From NCBI GenBank assembly GCA_963709875.1, contig CAVPYB010000014.1:248001-312000 (forward strand): a stretch of DNA of 64,000 nt. The letters are read 5' to 3'. A program made the position numbers and the translations under genes. This stretch comes from JAQBDA01 sp963709875 (GTDB taxonomy: Bacteria > Chloroflexota > Anaerolineae > Anaerolineales > UBA4823). Below, piece after piece: positions 1 through 8,413 of the stretch. The stretch's first letter is position 1, and each line of letters begins with the position of its first letter. The notes below the pieces were generated by a model. The model was not told where the DNA came from. It ran no database searches and saw only the letters and a program-made list of their open reading frames with translations.

Positions 1-1
1 C

Positions 2-701
2 CAATACACCCCATTCCCCACTCCGACCCCTGGTCCCGACGGTCGCATCCTGTATAAGGTGCAGCCTGGGGACACCCTGCTGCGCATCTCGCTCATCGCC
101 GGCGTGCCTCTGGACGAGCTGCGCGGGCTGAACAAATTGGTCGGGGATAATATCGTCGTCGGTCAGGAGCTGCTGCTCGGCCTGGGCGGACCATCCCAGG
201 TGACCCCTACCCCCGGGCCAAGCCCAACCCCGACCATCGAGCCCCCAACCCCCACCCCGATAGCCGGGGCAGGCATCCTGTGTGTGCTGCTGTATAACGA
301 TCGTAATGGGAATTCGATCCGCCAGGAAGAGGAGCCTACGATTCCCTGGTGGGGCGATCAGCGTCAGCAACCGCTCTGGTTCGTTCTCTGAGACTGCCCC
401 CACGGAGACAGGTATGGAACCGGTCTGCTTCCTGGATTTGTCCGAGGGGGAATACAGCATCACCGTGGCGGTACCGGAAGGCTACAACCCGACCACATCG
501 ACCAGTTATGTGCTGGATATCAAGGCGGGTGATGATACCTATCTGGGGTTTGGCGCTCAGATCAACTCTGAGACCGAGACGGAAGTGGACACAGCCGGAG
601 GGACCAACCGCTCGGCTTTATTGGGGATCCTGGGTGGGCTGTTCTTGCTGGTGGGCGTTGGCCTGGCTGTCTTCGGCACTCGCCTGCTGCGCGGCCGGTA
701 G
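2..701 (+). CDS. LysM-domain surface protein, 5' partial, frameshifted
   Basis: C-terminal part of a cell-envelope protein; the frame is already open at the window edge. A proline/threonine-rich linker leads into a LysM module (YKVQPGDTLLRIS followed by a second half ending VVGQELLLG), the family that binds peptidoglycan or related glycans. A second Pro/Thr linker follows, then a beta-sandwich of the SdrD-B/carboxypeptidase-regulatory kind (LYNDRNGNSIRQEEEP to GEYSITVAVPEGYNP). The protein closes with a transmembrane helix near 618-680 and a short basic tail (RLLRGR), so it is probably anchored by its C-terminus. The reading frame shifts at about 342-352, in a run of G: the upstream frame stops at 391, the downstream frame continues GGAISVSNRSG to the stop at 699-701. 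The shift is probably a sequencing indel. Confidence 0.75.
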
Positions 702-742
702 TTCGATCTGCCTTTGCGATCCCGGCTTTCCTGCACTTCGTT

Positions 743-771
743 CAGGATCAAGTCTTTGCTGGGTGATCCTG
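743..771. terminator. hairpin between convergent genes
   Basis: Perfect 8-bp inverted repeat CAGGATCA / TGATCCTG with a 13-nt loop, lying in the 96-bp gap between the plus-strand LysM gene and the minus-strand glycosyltransferase. There is no U-tract on either side, so a terminator role rests on position only. Confidence 0.3.
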
Positions 772-797
772 CGCATTCCAGGATCGTCTGGTAAGCA

Positions 798-1855
798 TCA
801 GTGAGGCTGATGGAAATTGCCTTGGTCCCATGCGGACGAGCGCTGCCTGCCAGCCTGTGACAGCGATTCAGCAACCCCCTCCTCTACAACTACAGTGATC
901 AAGGCTGCACCCAGGGCGCGCCTGTCCTTCCCGGGCAGCAAATAAGCCCCTGCTCCCGCCAGGGCATCTGCCAGCGCGGATTCGGCAGCGACCAACGGCT
1001 TGCCCAGCTTGAGTGCCAGCCAGGCGGTCTGGCTCCAGGCGGATAGCGGTGCCGGATTGAATACAGCCGTGCAACCCTGGTACAGGTGCGGGATAAATGC
1101 CGGCTCCAGGGCAGGCAGACGCGAGTACTGTCTCCTGGAGACCTGATTCCTCCAGCAGGGCTGTCAAATGTTGGTGGGATGGCAGGTCCCGTCCCAGGAT
1201 GAGTAAGGGGTAATATTCTCCGATGGAGGCAGCAGCCCAGCTCCAGGCAGCCAGCAGATTGCGTAAAGACTGTCTGTCATCCGGTCCGTGATACAGGATA
1301 TACGTCTCCGGCAAGGTCAGTGCGTCTAACTTTGGCAGGTTACCGTCAGCGATCCGGCTGAGGTGGGATACCGGCCCGGCGGGCAAGAGATGCAGCGGGG
1401 CAGTTATCCCGGCGGGAGGAATCGCCGCCAGATCAGAAGGCCACAGCAGGCCGCGCAGGCGGGCCATTCCGCCGCTGGAGAGCGCATCTCGCAGGCGCTC
1501 GGTCATTCCCTGAGGGGGTGTGGCGGTAGGGTAATCTGCCGGGCTGAGCACGACTGGAATGCTGGCCAGCAGCGGAGGGTGGCTGGCGGTCAGGTGCATC
1601 AAGTCCGACGCCCAGTCTTTCGGCTATGCGCGGCAGGCTGCGCTGCTCCCATGCCAGCCTGGTAGATTGGGAATCAACAGCCGGCTGGATATGCGTTGTT
1701 ACGCCCTCCGGCAGCCAGGGCGGCGGCTCACCCGGCATGGCGACCACTGGCTGAACTTCCGGGTGGCGCTGGGTGAGCAGATAAAAAAGGTGCAATGCCT
1801 CCGTGCTGTTTGGCGCTCGCAGCAGCGACCAACCATCGTGCAGGACTTTGATCAT
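798..1855 (-). CDS. GT4-type glycosyltransferase, two frameshifts
   Basis: Group 1 (GT-B fold) glycosyltransferase, expected to move a sugar from a nucleotide sugar to a glycan or lipid in the cytoplasm. The N-terminal part (1855 down to about 1595) begins MIKVLHDGWSLLRAPNSTEA and contains an HPEVQPVVAMPGEPP stretch. A second frame (about 1600-1100) carries the Rossmann-like middle (YILYHGPDDRQSLRNLL, YYPLLILGRDL). A third frame (about 1110-798) carries the family's acceptor/donor region, including PHLYQGCTAVFNP and ALKLGKPLVAAE. Together they give about 350 residues, normal for the family. Two indels, near 1590 and 1105, break it as read. Its start lies 13 nt past the repaired stop of the thioesterase gene, which suggests co-transcription. 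Confidence 0.65.
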
Positions 1856-1868
1856 GGGTAATAACCGG

Positions 1869-2298
1869 TTAAGCCGTGCTCTCCCCCGGTTGAGACCCTC
1901 CAGCCTTGGCAGCCACGCGGCGCAGGAAGCGTACTCTCTTCGATCACCACCCGCTGGTGCAGGCCGTCCCCGATCTTCTCCTCACCATCCCAGGCTTCCA
2001 CGTTGAAATCCACACGGAAACCATCCACGGAAATGACCTCCGCCCGCGCAGTCACCCGGCTTCCGACCGGCGAAGGAGCCAGGTGCCTTACGTCAACGCG
2101 CACGCCCACGCTCGAATATCCCAGGGGCAGGAGCTCACCCATGAATTTGCGGGCGACACGCTCCATAAAGGCGATCATCCATGGTGTTGCCAGCACGCGC
2201 AGCGAGCCGCTGCCGACGTGCATAGCGGTATGCTGCTCCTCGACCGTGAAGGTCTCTTCCATGCTCGTACCCGGTTTGAAAATTTCTTCAAAGTCCAT
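1869..2298 (-). CDS. FlK-like thioesterase (hotdog fold), 3'-end frameshift
   Basis: Small acyl-CoA thioesterase of the fluoroacetyl-CoA thioesterase-like hotdog family. The start is supported by GGAGAGCAG just before the ATG. The sequence opens MDFEEIFKPGTSMEETFTV and contains QHTAMHVGSGSLRVLATP, the catalytic-region pattern of the family, then GVRVDVRHLAPSPVGSRVT. As read, the frame runs on to 1852 with an atypical tail. One base shift near 1940 gives VRFLRRVAAKAGG, the usual end of this family, and a stop at 1869-1871. I take the shifted version as native. The substrate is unknown; the family often acts on small or toxic acyl-CoAs. Confidence 0.7.
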
Positions 2299-2430
2299 CT
2301 GCTCTCCATAATATATTCACCAACCAGAGAGTGCACAGAGTTATTGAGTTGGATATCACCGTGGAGTTCGCGGAGTATTATTCAAAAACTCCGCGCTCTC
2401 CGCGTCTCTGCGGTGGAAAAATATACTGGC

Positions 2431-3469
2431 TTAGGCGGTGCTCCACCAGTCGATGCCCTCGCGCAGCCCGAAACTCTCCAGGCGCTGGCGGATCAGCACC
2501 CTTGCGCCGCGCGCCCCGACCGCGGCTAACAGCGCCGGGTGGGCAGACTGCTGCCACAGGTCTGGGAGCTGCTCCGGAGCCAGTATTGGGCGGCCGCGAC
2601 GCGTGCGCCCGATCTTGGCTGGATCGATATCGATGAACGCTACCAGTGGGATGTCATGCCTTAAAAGGTGTTTGCTCAACCGGCGCCCCATCATGCCTGC
2701 TCCCCAGACGATTACTGCATCGCGAGACACCAGCGGTCCCTGAGCCAGGTAATGCGCCTTGGCACGCAGGAAATTCTCCAGTGAGTAGCGCCCGTCTGTG
2801 CGCGTCAGCCGCTCGGGACGTTCCCGCCACTGCAGCAGCACCTGCTCCAGTTTCGCAAAGCGCGCCCCGGTGGAATACAGTCGCAGCCACAGGTCATAGT
2901 CCTCTGCCCAGCCGTGCTCCTGGTAGCCGCCCACCCGCTCGACCCACTCCTTTCGGAATGTCACGCTGGGATGTGCCATCGGGCTTTCGACGAAGATCTC
3001 ACGGCGCATATCTTCATCGCTGACCAGGGAATTGAGCCATTGGATATAGACGCGGAAGCCCTGGCGCACCTGCCCGGGCGGGAATGCATCTACCAGACAG
3101 CTTACAACTGCAACCTGCGGGTGCTGGTCCAGGTAGCTCACCTGGCGCGCCAGGCGCTCAGGATGGCAGCGGTCGTCGCTGTCCATCCGGGCTATATATC
3201 CTGAGCGGCAGGCCTCCAGACCGCTGCTCAAAGCCGGGATGATGCCGCTATGCGGCTGGCTGATGAGGCGCAGGCGGGGATCGCCGACTGCCATCTGGTG
3301 CAGGATATCCGCCGTCCCATCGGTTGAGCCGTCATCGACGGCGATGATCTCGAAATCCTGCAGAGTCTGCCGCGCTAAGGCTATCCAGGGCGTCTGGCAG
3401 GGTGGCGGCAGCGTTGTAGCATGGCATCAATACGGACACGACAGGGGACTGGGCAGGGCTGGAATTCAT
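2431..3469 (-). CDS. GT2 glycosyltransferase with C-terminal nucleotide-binding-like domain, frameshifted
   Basis: Family 2 (GT-A fold) glycosyltransferase. The N-terminus has SVLMPCYNAAATLPDALDSL. After a one-base shift at about 3379 (CCTTAGCG, probably an extra T) the frame continues ARQTLQDFEIIAVDDGSTDGT, the standard nucleotide-sugar site. The metal-binding RMDSDDRCHPERLA and the catalytic-region EDYDLWLRL follow. The last ~95 residues form a separate domain opening VIVWGAGMMGRRLSKHLL and VAFIDIDPAKIG, which resembles the Rossmann-like head of PglD-type sugar acyltransferases. The preferred start is the ATG at 3469; the frame is open to 3517. Its role is probably assembly of a surface polysaccharide. 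Confidence 0.75.
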
Positions 3470-3609
3470 ATTCGGCGGAGATAGATTTGGGCGGCAAGGC
3501 TTGATTATAGCACGCAAAGCGCATACAATATTTTCACGGCATATCCTGACCGGTCTGCATGGACGCAGCCCCGATATTCATTGCCACATCTGAAGGCTTA
3601 GCCAACAAC

Positions 3610-6369
3610 ATGCAGCCAGACTTAATGCTAACCAAAATCCTCGTACCTCCGGCAAGACCGGGACTGGTTGCGCGCGGCCGGCTGCATAAGCGGATCGAGT
3701 TCGGGTCTGGATGGTGGTGCCCGAATGTTGCTGGTCTCAGCTCAGGCGGGATCTGGTAAGACAACTGCAGTCCTGGAGTGGATCGCCGGACAAGATCGAG
3801 CGGTGGCATGGTACGCGCTGGATGAAGGTGATAACGACCCGGTGCGCTTCTGGAATTACTTTGTGGCTGCTGTGCAGCGACACATCCCGGATTACGGCGA
3901 GACCGCCCTGGCTATGCTGCAGCCAGCCCAGCCTGCACCGGTGCAGACTTTGGTCGCCCAACTGGTCAACGAGCTGGTCTTTCATGACCAGCCTCTGGTG
4001 ATCGTGCTGGATGATTATCACCTGATCCAGAATCCAGCCATACACGAAGCGCTGACCTACCTGCTGGATAACCAGCCGCCGTCCCTGGTGATGGTGATCG
4101 TCAGCCGCTCGGACCCACCCATGCCGCTGGCGCGCTGGAGGAGCCGCCGCCAGCTGGTCGAGCTGCGAGCGTCTGACCTGCGCTTCTCGATAGAAGAGTC
4201 TGGCGAACTTCTGAATGGGGTGATGGGTCTATCAGTCTCCGCTGATGATCTGGCAGTCCTGGACGGGCAGACCGAGGGCTGGGCTGCCGGACTGCAGTTA
4301 GCCGCCTTGGCGCTGCAGGCCAGGCTGGCGCAGGGGATCACTGCCGGCGGAGGAAGCCTCCAGCTACGTGCGCCAGTACTCGGGCAGCAACCGCTACATC
4401 CTGGACTACCTGGTGGGCGAAGTGCTCGACCAGCAGCCGGACGAGACGCGCGCTTTCCTGCTGCAAACCTGCATTCTGGAGCGGCTGTGCAGCGACTTAT
4501 GCGATGATTTACTCACTGAACCACAATCCGAGTTGCCGGATGCTGAGAGTGTGGGCGGCACCCGGGCTAGCTTCCAGCCAAGGAATGCTGGAGCACCTTG
4601 AAAACGCCAACCTTTTCCTTGTGCCGCTGGATGACCAGCGCTCCTGGTTCCGTTACCATAAGCTTTTCGGCGACCTCCTTCGCCATAGGGCACAGACCCA
4701 GCTCAAAGACAGCCTGCAGAACCTGCACCACCGGGCGGCCAGCTGGTACGAGCGTAATGGATATGCCAGCGATGCGATCTATCACGCGCTGCAGGCATCC
4801 GAGTGGGATACGGTCTCACGCCTGGTCGAGCAGAATATGGAACCTGCCCTGGCACGCGGAGAGACACTGACATTGTTGGGCTGGCTGGATGGCCTGCCTG
4901 AGGATGTCGTCCGTGCGCGCCCCTGGCTGTGTGTGGCCGGTGCCTGGGGCAGCCTGCTGACCGGGCAGCCCGGCAATGCCGTTGACTACCTGCAGGCTGT
5001 TGATCAAGCTATCGGTCGAGAAGGCGAGCTGAGTGATGCGACGGCAGTCCAGGGACACTCCAGTGCCATCCGGGCATATATAGGCATGTTCCAGGGTGAC
5101 CTGGGAAATGCCAGGATGTTAGCCGTACAGGCGCTCGAGCTGCTCCCTGAGGAAGAGCTCGTGGTGCGCAGTTTCGTGGCCTTCACGCTGGGAGGCGCCT
5201 GTTTGATGGTGGATGAGCTGGATGAGGCACAGCGCGCATTCCTGCACGCCAGCCAGATGGCACGACTCGGGGATAATATCCATATCGCCGCGCCGTCGCT
5301 GCGGGTGATTGCCCAACTGCTGGAAGCCCGGGGTGAACTGTACCAGGCGCAGTCTTACTGCCAGGAGGCAGTCCAGCTGGCGCGCACAGCAAGCGGCAGC
5401 CTCTCACCGGTGGCAGCGGATGCCCTGGGAGTGCTCAGCGACCTGCATTACGAGTGGAACGATCTTCAGGCAGCACGCCAGCATGCCAACATGGGGCTCG
5501 AGCTGGGAGAGCGTCTGGGTAATACAGATGTGCTGGTCAGCGCCTACAGCCGGATGGCGCGCCTGGCGAATGTAGATGGAGACGATCTCGCGGTTGGAGA
5601 TTGGCTGCGTAAAGCGGCTGAGCTTCAGAGACATGCTCAGCTGACACCCGGAACCGGCAGCGCTGCCAGGGCACTACAGGTCCGGCTGTGGGTCAAGGCA
5701 GGCGATAGGATCGCCCTGCGCGACTGGGTGGATCAGCAGGGGATGCCCGATGAACCGGTCAGCTTATTGAACGAACGTGACCTGCGCGCGATGGCAAGGG
5801 CCTGGCTGAGCCTCGGTGAATCGGACCGCGCCTTCGATCTTCTCCAGCGCCATAAATCCTGGACAGTGGAGCGCGGGCTAGCGGGTTTGCGCATCCACAA
5901 TCTGGTTCTACAGGCGTTGGTATACCAGGCGTCTGCTGCGGTGGATACAGCCATGGAATGCCTGAGGGAGGCCCTCGTCCTTGCAGAACCGGGTGGTTTC
6001 GTGCGCACATTCCTCGATGAATGGACGGTACTAAAGACGATCCTCTCCAGGCTGCGCCTGCCCGGCAGCGGGATCAGCCGGGAATACCTTGTCACTCTAC
6101 TGGAAGCGTTTGGTGAGGACACACAGGATAGCAGCCGGGAATCCGGTGGAGCAGCACCCGTTATGCAGCTGGTCGAGCCGTTGAGCGAGCGCGAGCTCGA
6201 AGTTCTGAGGCTGATCGCCGAGGGCTATTCCAACCAGCAGGTCGCCGGGGAGCTGTTCATCAGCCTGGGAACGGTCAAGGCGCATACCGCCAGCATCTAC
6301 CGCAAGCTGGACGTGCGCAGCCGCACGCAGGCGGTGGCGTATGCCAGGGAGCTTAAGCTGATCGAATAA
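3610..6369 (+). CDS. MalT-like LuxR-family transcriptional regulator, three frameshifts
   Basis: Large ATP-dependent regulator of the MalT/LAL type, about 920 residues when repaired. The order is an N-terminal segment MLTKILVPPARPGLVARGRL, a Walker A AQAGSGKTT and Walker B-like LVIVLDDYHLI, a winged-helix region (SGSNRYILDYLVGEVL), a tetratricopeptide-like sensor from about 4700 to 6110, and a C-terminal LuxR helix-turn-helix (LSERELEVLRLIAEGYSNQQ, then SLGTVKAHTASIYRKL). The reading passes through all three frames, with shifts near 3701 (an extra T), 4350 and 4573. Each junction rejoins conserved family sequence. It probably binds an unknown ligand in the sensor region and activates nearby promoters. 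The start is uncertain between 3559, 3610 and 3625. Confidence 0.75.
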
Positions 6370-6370
6370 C

Positions 6371-6391
6371 AAGACCAGGCAGGTCTTTCTT
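6371..6391 (+). terminator. weak rho-independent terminator after the LuxR gene
   Basis: AAGACC / GGTCTT stem with a five-base loop followed by TCTT, immediately downstream of the regulator stop codon. The stem is only 6 bp and the T-tract is short. Confidence 0.4.
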
Positions 6392-6507
6392 GCCCCGTTT
6401 TATCACATAAACCTGGAATAAACCCGCAATATAACTTTCGCCGGATGACAGCGGCGATTTTGTATTTTAAACTGTGTTCAGTACGACGATATATAAAGGA
6501 GGTTCTC

Positions 6508-6942
6508 ATGTGGTTCAACCCAATTACTACCTGGATAATGCGTTCGCCGCTGCACGGCATCGTCAGCAAGAACATGATGTTGATAACTTATCAAGGGCGC
6601 AAGTCCGGCAAGCAGTACACCACCCCTGTGAATTACCTGGAGATCCCGGAGAACGGGACTGCTGTCCTATACACGACCAGCTACCGCGAGCACGTCTGGT
6701 GGCGCAATCTGCGTGGTGGGGTGCAGGTGACATTGCGTCTGCGCGGGGAGGATTTGCCCGCGCAGGCTCAGGTGATCGAGGAACATGAGGTAGTTGATGA
6801 AGCACTGGATGCCTACCTGCGTCAAGCTCCGCACCTGGCGCGCTACTTCGGTGTGAGTTTACAAGGAAATGGATCTCTCGATGCAGATGACCTGCACCGG
6901 GCTGCTGAAAAGATTGTGGTTGTAAAGACCACAGCCGTATAA
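6508..6942 (+). CDS. deazaflavin-dependent nitroreductase (DDN) family protein
   Basis: 144-residue split-barrel protein of the F420H2-dependent reductase family (Ddn/FGD-like, formerly DUF385). The start ATG at 6508 has a strong AAGGAGG site seven bases upstream; the longer open frame has no such site. Diagnostic stretches are ITYQGRKSGKQYTTPVNYLE near the N-terminus, where the family binds cofactor phosphate, and YREHVWWRNLRGGVQVTLRL. Members use reduced F420, or sometimes bind heme or FAD, to reduce quinones and other small electrophiles. The downstream polyferredoxin gene starts 30 bp after its stop, so the two may form a redox operon. The cofactor is inferred from the family. Confidence 0.8.
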   Translation: MWFNPITTWIMRSPLHGIVSKNMMLITYQGRKSGKQYTTPVNYLEIPENGTAVLYTTSYREHVWWRNLRGGVQVTLRLRGEDLPAQAQVIEEHEVVDEALDAYLRQAPHLARYFGVSLQGNGSLDADDLHRAAEKIVVVKTTAV

Positions 6943-6972
6943 ATATCGATAATCGATAAGGAAGGGTATAAG

Positions 6973-7926
6973 ATGGCTGAGCTGGTATCGACGAAAACAA
7001 TGGGTGCGGAAATCGTACGCTCCTGGAAGAAACTGGTGGTTCCACTCACCGTAATGCTGGCGTTCTTGGCGCTGGCGGTAACCATGTGGCGGGTGACGGG
7101 ATACCTGCAGCCGCTGTTCCTGTTCGGCTATATCGGCACCTCGATCGGGCTGGGCCTGGGGCTGTACACAGTCCTTCCGAAAAAGAAGAAGCCGCTGGGC
7201 AGGCGGGTCTCGCTGCTACTAGTGGGCACTTTCCTGCTGGTGTTCGTAGCTGCTATGGGGATGGAGAACATGCAGATCGAGGGCGTGTTCTTCGGTCTGC
7301 TGGGAGGGGTGTACCAGGCGGCGGTGGTGCATTATATGATTGCCAAGATTTTCGGACCGCTGCTGTTCGGCAGGCTGTGGTGCGGCTGGGCTTGCTGGAC
7401 GGTGATGGTGCTCGACCTGCTGCCCTTCCAGCGCAGCCAGGGACGGCTGCCGGGAAAATGGGGTTGGCTGCGCTACGCCCACTTTGCGCTCAGCTTTGGG
7501 CTGGTGCTGGTGATGTGGTTCGTCTTCGGCTACCGCAGCGGCGCCAGCGGTGCCAGCGCCATCACCTGGTATGTGGCGGGTAATGTCCTGTATTACCTGC
7601 TGGGCATCGGGCTGGCTATCGCCCTGAAGGACAACCGCGCTTTCTGCAAGTACCTGTGCCCGGTCTCGCTGCCGCTCAAGCTGACCAGTCGGTTTTCGCT
7701 GCTGAAGATCGCCACGGATGCCGACCGCTGCACCGCCTGCAGGGCCTGTGAGAAGATGTGCCCGATGGATATCCGTATCCCGGATTACGTTCAAAACGGG
7801 CAAAGGGTGCTTTCCACCGAGTGCAGCCTGTGCCAGACCTGCGTTACTGTCTGCAGTAAGGATGCCCTCAGGCTGTCCTTCGGCAAAGACCTGGGCGGCG
7901 TAGAGCTGCTGCGGGTGCGTGGTTGA
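6973..7926 (+). CDS. NapH-like membrane polyferredoxin (4Fe-4S)
   Basis: 317-residue integral membrane iron-sulfur protein. The N-terminal two thirds hold about five hydrophobic segments and the LWCGWACW motif typical of NapH/NosR/CcoG-type proteins. After the last helix comes FCKYLCPVSLPLK. Two 4Fe-4S ferredoxin motifs follow: CTACRACEKMCP, and CSLCQTCVTVC continuing to SKDALRLSFG. The protein should pass electrons between the quinone pool and a soluble or membrane partner. There are no nap, nos or cco genes nearby, so the partner cannot be named. AAGGAAGGG precedes the ATG. The stop lies just before the start of the next small gene, which suggests coupling. Confidence 0.8.
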   Translation: MAELVSTKTMGAEIVRSWKKLVVPLTVMLAFLALAVTMWRVTGYLQPLFLFGYIGTSIGLGLGLYTVLPKKKKPLGRRVSLLLVGTFLLVFVAAMGMENMQIEGVFFGLLGGVYQAAVVHYMIAKIFGPLLFGRLWCGWACWTVMVLDLLPFQRSQGRLPGKWGWLRYAHFALSFGLVLVMWFVFGYRSGASGASAITWYVAGNVLYYLLGIGLAIALKDNRAFCKYLCPVSLPLKLTSRFSLLKIATDADRCTACRACEKMCPMDIRIPDYVQNGQRVLSTECSLCQTCVTVCSKDALRLSFGKDLGGVELLRVRG

Positions 7927-7927
7927 G

Positions 7928-8146
7928 ATGGGCCAGGGCGGCGTATACGTGATCCGGGCTGCCGGGTGCCTGCATGGGGACTGGTCGGAATGGTTCGATG
8001 CCCAGGTATCGGTCAGTGAGTCCGAGAATACGACTACCATCACAGCGCGCCTGCCCGACCAGGCTGCGCTGTATGGCACCCTGGCTAAAGTACGCGACCT
8101 TGGCATGGTCTTGCTGTCTGTGAATCGCTGCATCGACCGGAACTGA
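7928..8146 (+). CDS. small conserved protein of unknown function
   Basis: 72 residues beginning MGQGGVYVIRAAGCLHGDW, followed by a short alpha/beta pattern (WFDAQVSVSESENTTTITARL) and a conserved-looking end, DQAALYGTLAKVRDLGMVLL. This arrangement of DQAALYG then a VRDLG helix is familiar from short hypothetical proteins of Chloroflexota, but I know of no assigned function. A GTG at 7919 would start three codons earlier and overlap the polyferredoxin stop codon by eight bases. The tight spacing suggests co-translation with the polyferredoxin. There is no signal peptide and no transmembrane segment. Confidence 0.6.
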   Translation: MGQGGVYVIRAAGCLHGDWSEWFDAQVSVSESENTTTITARLPDQAALYGTLAKVRDLGMVLLSVNRCIDRN

Positions 8147-8323
8147 CCAGCCTGACACTCTTGTCAGGCGCTCCTGTAACTGCAACAAGGCATGTAAAAT
8201 GAATATTCGGGCAACCAGAAGGATTCCACGGGTCGGGAGATATGCCAACCATTCTCAAAACTCTATTCTCTGCTCTCTTCTCTCGTCCTTGAAGCATTGA
8301 AATGGGCTCAAAACTTGCACCCA

Positions 8324-8351
8324 TTGATTCTCAAGAAGTTTATGCTATAAC
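8324..8351 (+). promoter_or_regulatory. candidate sigma70-type promoter
   Basis: TTGATT (8324-8329) and TATAAC (8346-8351) with a 16-bp spacer, about 60 bp ahead of the secreted-protein start at 8414. Found by eye. Confidence 0.35.
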
Positions 8352-8413
8352 TATACATATAGCGTCACCACAACCCGTATGAGCAGCTCTTTCAACTAAA
8401 CTGGAGGTTTGCC

